Assembly (NCBI GenBank): GCA_002297815.1
Contig: DBKH01000082.1
Location: 1-64,000, forward strand
Direction of reading: 5' to 3'
Source: Bacteroidales bacterium UBA755
Lineage (GTDB): Bacteria > Bacteroidota > Bacteroidia > Bacteroidales > UBA932
DNA length: 64,000 nt
Shown: piece after piece, positions 37,553 to 45,485 of the stretch
Numbering within the stretch: the first letter of the stretch is position 1
How the letters are laid out: each line of letters begins with the position of its first letter
Translations under genes and position numbers: made by a program
Notes under the pieces: model-generated
What the model was told of the DNA's origin: nothing
Seen by the model: only the letters and a program-made list of their open reading frames with translations
The model's database searches: none

Positions 37553-37637
37553 ATAACAGCGGGGGTACTGGGCTGTTGCCCGGTTGAGATCATACCCAAT
37601 GAACCTGATGCGGATAATGCCGCCGAAGGGAAGCGAT
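37553..37637 (+). ncRNA. TPP riboswitch (THI element)
   Basis: The conserved pyrimidine-sensing arm (GGTTGAGATCATACCC) and pyrophosphate-sensing arm (GAACCTGATGCGGATAATGCC, then GAAGGGAAGC) are both present in order, with the closing GCGGGGGT / AAGGGAAGC ends. A short 5-bp hairpin (37647-37660) and a CCCC tract lie between it and the start codon and may form the expression platform. Binding of TPP would lower expression of the downstream receptor gene. Confidence 0.95.
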
Positions 37638-37687
37638 GTCTCAAATTGCCGTATTCGGCAGCCCCTTGCATTAATATTCAAAACATT

Positions 37688-40066
37688 ATGCGAGGTTTTT
37701 TATTTGCTACAGCGGCATTGGCCGCTATTACTCCACAGGCTTTGAACGCTCAAAGCCAGTCGGACACCACAAAGGCCGAGATTCTCAATGAAGCCATTGT
37801 AAAAGGTGTCCGCGCACAGAAGAACGCCCCTTATGCAGTGGCGAACGTAAGCCGCAAGGCTCTTCAGAACTTTTCCGGAACTGGTAGGGAATTGCCTTTT
37901 CTGCTTTCCACAACTCCTGGTGTGCTGTCTTGGAGTGAGAACGGAGTAGGAACAGGAACGACCTACATGCGCATCAGAGGTGCGGGGGATTCCAGAATCA
38001 ATGTCACCCTTGATGGTGTTCCGCTCAATTCTCCTGAGGATCAGTGCGTTTTCTGGGCTAACATGAACAGTTACTCTGCTCTTCTTGACGGAGTGCAAAT
38101 CCAACGTGGTGTCGGTTCATCTACCAACGGTGATGGTGCTTTCGGAGGTTCGGTTGCCCTTCGCACCAAGGCACCGTCTTACGATCCGTTCGTGGAACTT
38201 AACGCATCTTATGGAAGCTACAACACCTACAACACAGGCTTCTCGATGTCAACCGGACTGCTAGGGAATCATTTCGTTGCCGATGCCGCCTTTCATACTA
38301 CTGGCACGGATGGCTATGTGCACGGAACAGCCGGAAAGTCAGGCTCTTGGTATGCCGGCCTAAGTTGGATTGGTCGCGACTTCATCATCCGCTACCGCAA
38401 CATCGGTAACTATGAGCACACAGGCCAGGCTTGGAGCGGTGTCACCGCAGGAACGAATGATTTGTCGATTATGGACGGTACCTACGGCAAGAAAACTGGA
38501 ATCAAGACTTATGCAGACATGTACCGAGTTGGTCTCGGCAGGTTCAACTCTCTTTATGAATCAATGGACCCAGAAACCTACAAGACGACTCGCTACACCA
38601 TGAACGATGGCAGTTACTGGCCAAAGACTACGGACAACTTCTGGCAGGATCACAACATACTCTCTGCCGCTTGGGACATTAACGATAACTTGAAAACCAC
38701 CTTGTCTCTTCATTACACCTATGGCTACGGCTACTACGATGAGTTCAGACCTGACAACAAGGTGTCCAAGTTCGGTTTTGATTTGGTGAATGAGAAAGGA
38801 AAACCATTCAGATCAGACTTTGTCCGCCAGAAAGGCTTGTCTCAGAACGCAGTCGGTGCTGTTTACAACATTAGCTATAACAACAATGGCTGGGACGTGA
38901 TAGGTGGCTTGTCAGCACAAATGTTCTGGGGCAACCATTTCGGCTACCTTACATACGTTTCCAATCCTGATGTCGTAAAGCATTATCCTGCTCTTGCTGG
39001 CTTGAACGACACCGCGCTTGACAACGGTCGCTACACGTATTATGATTCAGATGCAAGAAAGGATGACTACAGTGGCTTCGTCAAAGCTTCAAAGCAGTTC
39101 GGTGAGCATTTCACTGTCTTCGCTGACCTTCAGTACAGGCGTGTGAACTACACTACGGATGGAATCAACGACAAGTTTGTCAAGCAGGAAGACGGTACCT
39201 ACAAGAATCAGAGACTTGACATTGATGAGATTTACAATTTCTTTAATCCGAAATTTGGCTTTAGTTACAAGACTGGCAACCACAGGGCTTATGCGTCCGT
39301 GGCGATGAGCAACCGTGAGCCGGAACGTAATAACTTCACTGACAATTACAACTATCCTTACCCTAAAGCCGAGCATGTCAACGACTACGAATTAGGCTAC
39401 CAGTATTCCGGTTCTGTTTTCCGCGCTGGTGCCAACTTCTACTTTATGGACTATGCGAACCAGTTCGTCCAGACCGGAATGCAAAGCGAAATCGGTGAGA
39501 ACCTGACGACGAACATCAAGGATTCATATCGGGCTGGTGTAGAACTTACGGCAGGTGTTGATGTCGCAAGGTGGCTGACCCTTGAGGCGAATTCAGCCCT
39601 TAGTTCAAATAAAATCAAGGACTTTGATGAGGTCGTGGAGGATTGGGACGCGGAATCAGGCTTTACTACCATTCACTATGACAATTCAACACTGGCGTTT
39701 TCCCCGTCCGCTATTGTAAACGGATTCGCCATATTCAAAGTTAAAGGTGTTCAGGCGACCTGGCACACCGCATTCGTGAGCCGTCAGTACCTTGACAACA
39801 CCCAGAACAAGGATCGCTCCCTCCCGGCATATTCATTATCGGGAGTATGTTTCAGTTACCCGATTAAACTTCGTGGCTTCCTGAGGGAAATCACCCTCGG
39901 CCTTGATGTCAACAACATATTCAATGCCCATGTTGCTACTTCCGGTTGGGTATATTCCGCAATCTATGCTTCTGGAGGTCATCCTAACGACAACCGCTAT
40001 TACCAGATCGGTTTCATCCCGATGGCCGGTACAACCGTCCTAGGACGACTTACTCTCAAGTTCTAA
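37688..40066 (+). CDS. TonB-dependent outer-membrane receptor, predicted thiamine (or precursor) importer
   Basis: A 792-residue outer-membrane receptor. It starts with a signal peptide (FLFATAALAAITPQALNA), followed by a plug domain (LPFLLSTTPGVLSWSENG, then TYMRIRGAGDSRINVTLDGVPLN and GVGSSTNGDGAFGGSV) and a 22-strand-type barrel ending in phenylalanine (LGRLTLKF). It has no N-terminal CarboxypepD_reg extension. The TPP riboswitch upstream indicates a thiamine-related substrate, as for OMthi-type receptors of Bacteroidota. The start at 37688 is chosen because it begins the signal peptide; an upstream in-frame start would run back into the riboswitch leader. No inner-membrane PnuT or thiamine kinase is adjacent. 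Confidence 0.93.
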   Translation: MRGFLFATAALAAITPQALNAQSQSDTTKAEILNEAIVKGVRAQKNAPYAVANVSRKALQNFSGTGRELPFLLSTTPGVLSWSENGVGTGTTYMRIRGAGDSRINVTLDGVPLNSPEDQCVFWANMNSYSALLDGVQIQRGVGSSTNGDGAFGGSVALRTKAPSYDPFVELNASYGSYNTYNTGFSMSTGLLGNHFVADAAFHTTGTDGYVHGTAGKSGSWYAGLSWIGRDFIIRYRNIGNYEHTGQAWSGVTAGTNDLSIMDGTYGKKTGIKTYADMYRVGLGRFNSLYESMDPETYKTTRYTMNDGSYWPKTTDNFWQDHNILSAAWDINDNLKTTLSLHYTYGYGYYDEFRPDNKVSKFGFDLVNEKGKPFRSDFVRQKGLSQNAVGAVYNISYNNNGWDVIGGLSAQMFWGNHFGYLTYVSNPDVVKHYPALAGLNDTALDNGRYTYYDSDARKDDYSGFVKASKQFGEHFTVFADLQYRRVNYTTDGINDKFVKQEDGTYKNQRLDIDEIYNFFNPKFGFSYKTGNHRAYASVAMSNREPERNNFTDNYNYPYPKAEHVNDYELGYQYSGSVFRAGANFYFMDYANQFVQTGMQSEIGENLTTNIKDSYRAGVELTAGVDVARWLTLEANSALSSNKIKDFDEVVEDWDAESGFTTIHYDNSTLAFSPSAIVNGFAIFKVKGVQATWHTAFVSRQYLDNTQNKDRSLPAYSLSGVCFSYPIKLRGFLREITLGLDVNNIFNAHVATSGWVYSAIYASGGHPNDNRYYQIGFIPMAGTTVLGRLTLKF

Positions 40067-40163
40067 CCCACCCCGTGGCTGAAATTGTGCCAATCGACTG
40101 AAGATTGCATGAACGAAGCCATATTGAACATCTCGAACAACGAACGAACATAACAAATTCCCG

Positions 40164-40200
40164 CACCCGCCCCGCCTCCCAAGCGGAGTGGGTGTTTTTT
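40164..40200 (+). terminator. Intrinsic terminator of the receptor gene
   Basis: CACCCGCCCCGC (40164-40175) pairs with GCGGAGTGGGTG (about 40183-40194), with one mismatch and one G-U pair, and is followed by six Ts. Confidence 0.8.
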
Positions 40201-40224
40201 GAATATCTTCGGAGAAGAGCAATA

Positions 40225-40286
40225 GTGCCAAATTACTGAATGATTTCGCGCCAAATTACTGAACAAACTTGCGCCAAATTACTGAA
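40225..40286 (+). repeat. Three 16-bp direct repeats at 23-bp spacing
   Basis: GCGCCAAATTACTGAA occurs at 40248-40263 and 40271-40286 exactly, and at 40225-40240 with one change (GTG for GCG). The spacing of 23 bp puts the copies on nearly the same face of the helix. The third copy covers the expected -33 region of the promoter at 40304-40311, so the array looks like an operator for the gene at 40335. Confidence 0.9.
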
Positions 40287-40303
40287 TTTTGATATTATTG
40301 TGC

Positions 40304-40311
40304 TATATTTG
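40304..40311 (+). promoter_or_regulatory. -7 element (TATATTTG) for the DUF4143 ATPase gene
   Basis: A perfect TAnnTTTG 24 nt before the ATG at 40335, with the direct repeats immediately upstream in place of a clear -33 element. Confidence 0.6.
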
Positions 40312-40334
40312 CCTTAGAAAGAGCATTATACGTT

Positions 40335-41618
40335 ATGGAAGGATATAGGCATAGGATATTGGATTCTCTTCTTGAAAGGAAGCTTCAGGCAAAGGGTGCC
40401 GTTTTAATAGAGGGCCCTAAGTGGTGCGGCAAGACGACTACTGCTGAAGAAATAGCCGCAAGCAAGGTGCTTTTGGCCAGAAAAGATGTGAAGGAGCAAT
40501 TCAAAAGTCTTTTGGAAATAGACATGGATGAGGCTCTTAGAGGAGAAACCCCGATGCTTATCGATGAATGGCAGACGGTGCCAAAACTTTGGGATGCAGT
40601 ACGTTACACTGTGGATGAACGCCGTAGGATGGGACAATTCATTCTAACTGGTTCAGCGGTTCCGGACAAAGAGGCGGAAGAGGAGAGGGAGCATTCAGGA
40701 ACAGGTCGTTTCGCTTGGCTCACGATGCGCCCTATGACCCTATTCGAATCTGGGGAGTCAAATGGTTGTGTAAAACTGTCAGACTTGTTCACATCTCCTG
40801 CTAAGATTTTCGCAAAGAACGATCTGAATCTTGAAGACATCGCTTTTTTGATATGCAGAGGAGGATGGCCGATGGCAGTCGGGCTCCCTGACGAGATAGC
40901 TCTTGAGCAGGCTTTTGATTACTATGATGCTGTAACAAAGGAGGATGTCTCAAAAGTCGATGGGGTAAAACGTGCTTCTGAAAGGGTGCGTCGCCTTATG
41001 CGCTCTTATGCGCGTCATCAAGGTACCCAAGCCTCCATTGCAACTTTGCGTGAGGACTTGAAGAACAATGATGCCTCAAGTCTAGATGAGAACACCATAA
41101 ATTCCTATCTAGATGCACTTCGAAAAATATTTGTGATTGAAGATATGCCGGCTTGGAATCCGAATCTTCGCTCCAAGACTGCCATACGCACCTCAGATAC
41201 TAGATATTTTGTTGATCCGTCTATTGCTACAGCGTCATTGGAGATAGGACCAATGGACTTGATAAATGATCTTAACACTATGGGACTTTTCTTTGAAACC
41301 TTATGCGTAAGGGATTTGAGAGTGTTTGCGGAATCCATGTACGGGAAAATTTACCATTATCGTGATAAAAGCGGTTTGGAATGTGATGCTGTGATACATT
41401 TGCGCGGCGGGCGCTACGGACTTATTGAGATCAAATTAGGTGGGCAGTCATTAATCAACGATGGGGCAGCCACATTGACTGCGTTGTCCAATCAGATTGA
41501 TACATCAAAAATGAAGGAGCCAGCGTTCAAAATGATACTTACCGCCACAGGAGACTATGCATATCGTCGTCCGGAGGATGGCATTTATGTGGTTCCCATC
41601 GGCTGTTTGCAACCGTAA
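40335..41618 (+). CDS. AAA-family ATPase with DUF4143 / PD-(D/E)XK-like C-terminus
   Basis: A 427-residue protein. Residues 25-130 are the ATPase: Walker A GPKWCGKT (27-34), Walker B PMLIDEWQ and sensor FILTGSAVP. Residues of about 200-300 are the helical DUF4143 linker. The C-terminus contains a restriction-endonuclease-like core with D351 in ECDAVI and E365/K367 in LIEIKLGG. Such proteins are very common in Bacteroidota, often in many copies, and their role is unknown (genome maintenance, toxin-like or mobile-element control have been proposed). It has its own promoter and repeat operator and its own stop 247 bp before the following operon. Confidence 0.9.
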   Translation: MEGYRHRILDSLLERKLQAKGAVLIEGPKWCGKTTTAEEIAASKVLLARKDVKEQFKSLLEIDMDEALRGETPMLIDEWQTVPKLWDAVRYTVDERRRMGQFILTGSAVPDKEAEEEREHSGTGRFAWLTMRPMTLFESGESNGCVKLSDLFTSPAKIFAKNDLNLEDIAFLICRGGWPMAVGLPDEIALEQAFDYYDAVTKEDVSKVDGVKRASERVRRLMRSYARHQGTQASIATLREDLKNNDASSLDENTINSYLDALRKIFVIEDMPAWNPNLRSKTAIRTSDTRYFVDPSIATASLEIGPMDLINDLNTMGLFFETLCVRDLRVFAESMYGKIYHYRDKSGLECDAVIHLRGGRYGLIEIKLGGQSLINDGAATLTALSNQIDTSKMKEPAFKMILTATGDYAYRRPEDGIYVVPIGCLQP

Positions 41619-41755
41619 TCGAGCGTTTGTTCGGCAGCATTCATCGCATTCTTGCTCATGATACCTAAGATATTCTTTGACACGAGTGTGAATCCCCCTG
41701 ATTTGCGCTCGTCACACAATCTTTATTTTTGTTGAATATTATTTTTTTTCGAACT

Positions 41756-41787
41756 ATTTGGATATTTAGAATAATTCTGTAAATTTG
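41756..41787 (+). promoter_or_regulatory. Distal promoter of the motor-cytoskeleton operon
   Basis: ATTTG (41756-41760) and TAAATTTG (41780-41787) separated by exactly 19 nt, a near-ideal Bacteroidota promoter. Confidence 0.6.
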
Positions 41788-41818
41788 AAACTGCTTAGCT
41801 AGCCCGACATCCGATATC

Positions 41819-41851
41819 TTTTGAGTTAGTATTATTGATTCTTTAGGTTTG
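41819..41851 (+). promoter_or_regulatory. Proximal promoter of the motor-cytoskeleton operon
   Basis: TTTTG (41819-41823) and TAGGTTTG (41844-41851), 20 nt apart. Together with the distal promoter this gives tandem start sites about 64 nt apart. Confidence 0.5.
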
Positions 41852-41865
41852 GATGCAGGGGTGGG

Positions 41866-42222
41866 TTGGGCAGACATAATAAGACGTTACTTGACGTTTA
41901 TCTTCTGAACTCAAACTTGGCAGTAAGAATTCACAAAAGAAGATACGGCAACGGGAACGTCCATTTCGGTGATGATACCATCGCTGCGCTTATTGCGTGG
42001 AGGTTATACATATCATCCCTGACGTGGGCTAGCTGCGTTGCTTATCCTTTTGTGATGGCAGCCAAGGCCAGAGTTCGGGATGAGCAAAAGTATGACTCCC
42101 ACGTCTTTTTTTGTATCCGTTCGGGTAGGGTGGTCACCGGACAAAGAACTAATCAAACTCAAAAAGATGAGTCCGAAACTGTCGATTCATTCATGAAAGA
42201 GATGATTGTTAGGGACATATAA
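41866..42222 (+). CDS. Uncertain small ORF at the head of the operon
   Basis: A 118-codon frame from a TTG; the frame is open from 41839 but has no ATG near its beginning. The first internal methionine is residue 64. It ends 3 nt before the VWA-like lipoprotein gene, as expected for an operon member. I recognise no domain; VRDEQKYDSHVFFCIRSGRV is the only stretch that looks conserved in character. It could be a real first gene with an unusual start, a leader, or the tail of a decayed gene. It may also be part of a long untranslated leader. Confidence 0.35.
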   Translation: MGRHNKTLLDVYLLNSNLAVRIHKRRYGNGNVHFGDDTIAALIAWRLYISSLTWASCVAYPFVMAAKARVRDEQKYDSHVFFCIRSGRVVTGQRTNQTQKDESETVDSFMKEMIVRDI

Positions 42223-42225
42223 TTA

Positions 42226-43581
42226 ATGAAACCATTACTGATTTCCATTTTTATCGTGGTTGGGATTGCATTTGTCTCATGTGTCAATGGTGAGCCAAAA
42301 CGGAACATTCATTCTGTGCTTTCTGAGAATGGCCAGAGACAATCTTCCAATCAGTCAGAAGAGACCTCAGGCGGCATGACAGCAACTTCTGGTGTTGACA
42401 CTGTACGAAGGGAGAAAACCATACCAAGTGTTCAAGTTTTCATGGAGACATCAGGAAGCATGAATGGGTATGTCAATGGAGGAACGTCTGTATTCCAACA
42501 AGTCGTCAAGGAATATCTTTCCGGTATTAACAATGCTAATTTTGCTTCTGACGTGACGTATAACTATATCACCAGCAAAGTCACTCCACAGACGAACGAT
42601 CTCAATAGGTACATCACGAAGCTCACTCCATCAAGTTTTGCCTTGAATGGAAAAGTGGCAACCACTGATATTGGCGGTATATTCAAGCAGATTCTGTCAA
42701 TGACTAGTCCAAACACAATAACAATTCTCATTTCAGACTGTATCATCTCGCCAGGACGTAATGTGGACACGAAAGCCTACCTTATGGGTCAAATGACAGA
42801 TGTGCGCGACGCAATTGTGAATTATATAAACCAGTACGGTGATTTGGCTTGCCTTGTGTATCAGTTTGATTCCAATTTCAGAGGAAATTATTTTGATTAT
42901 GAGAATACAAAGCATAAAATTGATCAACAACGACCTTTCTACATTTGGGTGTTTGGCAAAACACGCAATATAGCGGAACTTAAACTTCATTATGTCCCTG
43001 ACAGGGACTTCAAAGTGACATCTATCCGAAATCAATGGATGATATTTAATACGGAACTTTCAGCCATACAAAACAATTTCCAATATGGTATATTACTTCC
43101 AAACACCTCTGCTGTTGGAAGCTATAAACGTGTTGATAAGACAACGGTACGCTCTGTCCGCAAACCAAATCCAAGTGATAACTTTCGTTTTTCTTTTGGT
43201 GTGAATATGTCGCTTGCTGGTCTTCTCATGGGTAATGACTATGTGAATGACACAAGAAACTATGTCCATTTGGTGAATGGATTATCAAAACAAAAGTTTT
43301 ACGGCAGAATAGAATCGGACATGAATGCAAATTCTCCATATTCAAATATTTTTTTAGTTGAGTCTGAGCAACCATTTGCAAGAGGCGTTTTTTCATTGGC
43401 ATTCATTCCTCAGATTCCTGATTGGGCTATTGAGTGTACTGACGATGATGACCGTTCATTCAATGGTGATAATGACGGCAAGACTTATGGCCTTGAAACA
43501 ATTTTCAACGGGATATACAATGGTTATAATAGTGGAAATAAAGACAATATAATCGCTCAGTTTGATTTTGAAATTAGATAA
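42226..43581 (+). CDS. Lipoprotein with a VWA-like domain
   Basis: A 451-residue protein with a lipobox (AFVSC, Cys19) followed by a Ser/Thr/Gln-rich linker. From about residue 67 there is a von Willebrand A-like fold: SVQVFMETSGSM (74-79) stands where the MIDAS DxSxS would be, but with Glu for Asp, and TITILISDCI (D171) is the last MIDAS strand. A second domain of unknown type occupies residues of about 250-451. It is likely to be exposed in the periplasm and to bind a protein or peptidoglycan partner. It is followed after 6 bp by a membrane protein gene. The Glu substitution means that metal binding may be altered. Confidence 0.75.
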   Translation: MKPLLISIFIVVGIAFVSCVNGEPKRNIHSVLSENGQRQSSNQSEETSGGMTATSGVDTVRREKTIPSVQVFMETSGSMNGYVNGGTSVFQQVVKEYLSGINNANFASDVTYNYITSKVTPQTNDLNRYITKLTPSSFALNGKVATTDIGGIFKQILSMTSPNTITILISDCIISPGRNVDTKAYLMGQMTDVRDAIVNYINQYGDLACLVYQFDSNFRGNYFDYENTKHKIDQQRPFYIWVFGKTRNIAELKLHYVPDRDFKVTSIRNQWMIFNTELSAIQNNFQYGILLPNTSAVGSYKRVDKTTVRSVRKPNPSDNFRFSFGVNMSLAGLLMGNDYVNDTRNYVHLVNGLSKQKFYGRIESDMNANSPYSNIFLVESEQPFARGVFSLAFIPQIPDWAIECTDDDDRSFNGDNDGKTYGLETIFNGIYNGYNSGNKDNIIAQFDFEIR

Positions 43582-43587
43582 TGCTAT

Positions 43588-44052
43588 ATGGAATTCTATT
43601 CAATCTTCTATCGTCTGAACCTATATGGTCAGGACCTGTTTTACCATCTTAGCGGATGGGACAGCAACATTCAGGATTTCGTTCAGGACAAAAACCAGCT
43701 GCCTTTACTTTGGCTTGTTGCCTTTGGCACTGCGCTATATGTATTTGTGTTTTATTATTTCATTCTTAACCATCCAAGAGTGAACAGACTTTGGCAATGG
43801 TTCCTTGCGTTGGCGATTCCGATATTGTTTGTATTCCTTTATTCAAGAGGTGTAGTGATGGCAGATATAAATGGAACCAGCATGCATCCAATTGACCCGA
43901 CATTAAACATTGCGTCAAACAATGCCACGATGTTTGGGCTGTATAACGGTGTGTTGTCCGGCATATTCTTTTTCCTTTTGTCCATTGCTTTCCGCTTCGG
44001 AAGCAAGAACTGCAAGAACACCCCATTCAAATCACTCATTAACAAGAAGTAA
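43588..44052 (+). CDS. Three-TM membrane protein, unknown family
   Basis: A 154-residue protein with three hydrophobic helices: about residues 39-60 (PLLWLVAFGTALYVFVFYYF), 68-86 (LWQWFLALAIPILFVFLYS) and 113-134 (ATMFGLYNGVLSGIFFFLLS), with a basic tail. No family recognised. It lies 6 bp after the VWA-like gene and 2 bp before the tubulin-like gene, so it probably anchors the cytoskeletal parts to the membrane. Confidence 0.75.
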   Translation: MEFYSIFYRLNLYGQDLFYHLSGWDSNIQDFVQDKNQLPLLWLVAFGTALYVFVFYYFILNHPRVNRLWQWFLALAIPILFVFLYSRGVVMADINGTSMHPIDPTLNIASNNATMFGLYNGVLSGIFFFLLSIAFRFGSKNCKNTPFKSLINKK

Positions 44053-44054
44053 TA

Positions 44055-45482
44055 ATGGCTAAACTTTATGTTTTCGGAATTGGAGGCACAGGTTCCAGAA
44101 CACTTCGTGCCCTTACAATGTTGCTTGCAAGTGGTGTGAGATGTGACTTTGAGACAATTGTCCCTATTATAATCGATCCGGACATATCTGCTGCGGACAT
44201 GACACGCACCGTGGATGTCTTGAACAGATACATGGCTGTAAGAAAGGCTCTCGATTTCAACTCGGCGAACAAGAATCAGTTTTTTAAGACTGAAATATCC
44301 CACCTTCAGGACATGGACAGTTTCAAACTCACTCTCGAAAATACTGAAAATGTCTCATTCAAGGATTTCATAAAACTTAACCAGATGGACACTGAGTCCA
44401 AAGCTCTCATGTCAATGCTGTTTTCCCAGGCGAATCTGGATTCCGACATGGTTGTTGGCTTCAAGGGAAATCCTAATATAGGTAGCATTGTTCTTAATCA
44501 ATTCGCTGCTTCTGATGCCTACAAGGCTTTCTCCAACAATTTTGAAGAAGGTGACAGAGTTTTCATTATCAGTTCGATTTTTGGTGGAACAGGGGCAAGT
44601 GGTTTCCCTCTCCTTCTGAAGACATTAAGAAATGATGAAAATTCTCAACATTGGAAACTTATCAAAGAATCTAAGATTGGAGCCGTTACAGTTCTTCCTT
44701 ATTTTAATGTTGAGCAGGATGACAATAGTGGAGTTGATTCTTCGACATTCTATTCAAAGACAAAATCAGCCCTTGCCTACTATGAGAGAAACATTACAGG
44801 TAACAATTCAATCAATGCTTTGTACTTCATTGGCGACAATATGCCGGCATCGTACAAGAACCATGATGGTGGTTCCGAGCAAAAGAACAATGCGCATATG
44901 ATTGAATTGTATGCAGCAATCTCTATTCTCAACTTCGCTTCGACTCCAGATGAGTCACTTACGGGGAAGACAAGGACTTACGAGTTTGGTATCGATACCT
45001 GTGACGAAGACATCAAGCAGGTGATTTTTAAGGATCTTGGTCCGGAGACCAAAGGACTCATTCAGAAGGGACTCACAATGTTCTTCTTGATGAACAAGTA
45101 CATCAAAAATGAACTTGATGATGAATATAAACATCAGCCATGGGCTGTTGACTGTGGTCTTGATGACAATTTCTTCACATCTGATTTCTTCAATGACCTG
45201 ATGCGTTTTGAAGACGCTTTTGCCACCTGGCTTGACGAACTTGACAATAACAAGCGCTCTTTCAAACCATTTGCTCAAGAGAAGGACAACCCGCTGTTTG
45301 ATTTGGTTAACGGGCAGAAAGCCAGGAAACTGCCTGTTCTTTCTAGAAACTATTCGCTGTTGGATTCGACAATGAATGGCAATTGGAAAGGATGGAACAA
45401 GTCTGCGTCAAAGGAACAGAAATTCATTGAACTCTTTTATAGGGCAACAGATAAATTGACACTTAAAAAATTCAATTTCTAG
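44055..45482 (+). CDS. Tubulin/FtsZ-like GTPase-fold protein
   Basis: A 475-residue protein. The N-terminal glycine-rich loop is YVFGIGGTGSRTLRAL (motif at 8-14), and SSIFGGTGASGFPLLLKTL (GGTGASG at 177-183) matches the tubulin-signature T4 loop. These two motifs at this spacing are characteristic of the tubulin/FtsZ superfamily, of the divergent 'tubulin-like' kind and not cell-division FtsZ. The usual T7 loop aspartate region is not obvious, so polymerisation and GTP hydrolysis are not assured. It is encoded between a membrane protein and an actin-like protein. Confidence 0.75.
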   Translation: MAKLYVFGIGGTGSRTLRALTMLLASGVRCDFETIVPIIIDPDISAADMTRTVDVLNRYMAVRKALDFNSANKNQFFKTEISHLQDMDSFKLTLENTENVSFKDFIKLNQMDTESKALMSMLFSQANLDSDMVVGFKGNPNIGSIVLNQFAASDAYKAFSNNFEEGDRVFIISSIFGGTGASGFPLLLKTLRNDENSQHWKLIKESKIGAVTVLPYFNVEQDDNSGVDSSTFYSKTKSALAYYERNITGNNSINALYFIGDNMPASYKNHDGGSEQKNNAHMIELYAAISILNFASTPDESLTGKTRTYEFGIDTCDEDIKQVIFKDLGPETKGLIQKGLTMFFLMNKYIKNELDDEYKHQPWAVDCGLDDNFFTSDFFNDLMRFEDAFATWLDELDNNKRSFKPFAQEKDNPLFDLVNGQKARKLPVLSRNYSLLDSTMNGNWKGWNKSASKEQKFIELFYRATDKLTLKKFNF

Positions 45483-45485
45483 ATT

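Noticed and set aside
40225..40286. Possible CRISPR array
   Set aside because: Only three 16-bp repeats with 7-bp gaps; far too short for spacers and no cas genes nearby. Operator-like spacing fits better.
44055..45482. Cell-division FtsZ
   Set aside because: The tubulin signature is present but the sequence lacks the FtsZ core motifs and its usual neighbours (ftsA, ftsQ, mur genes).
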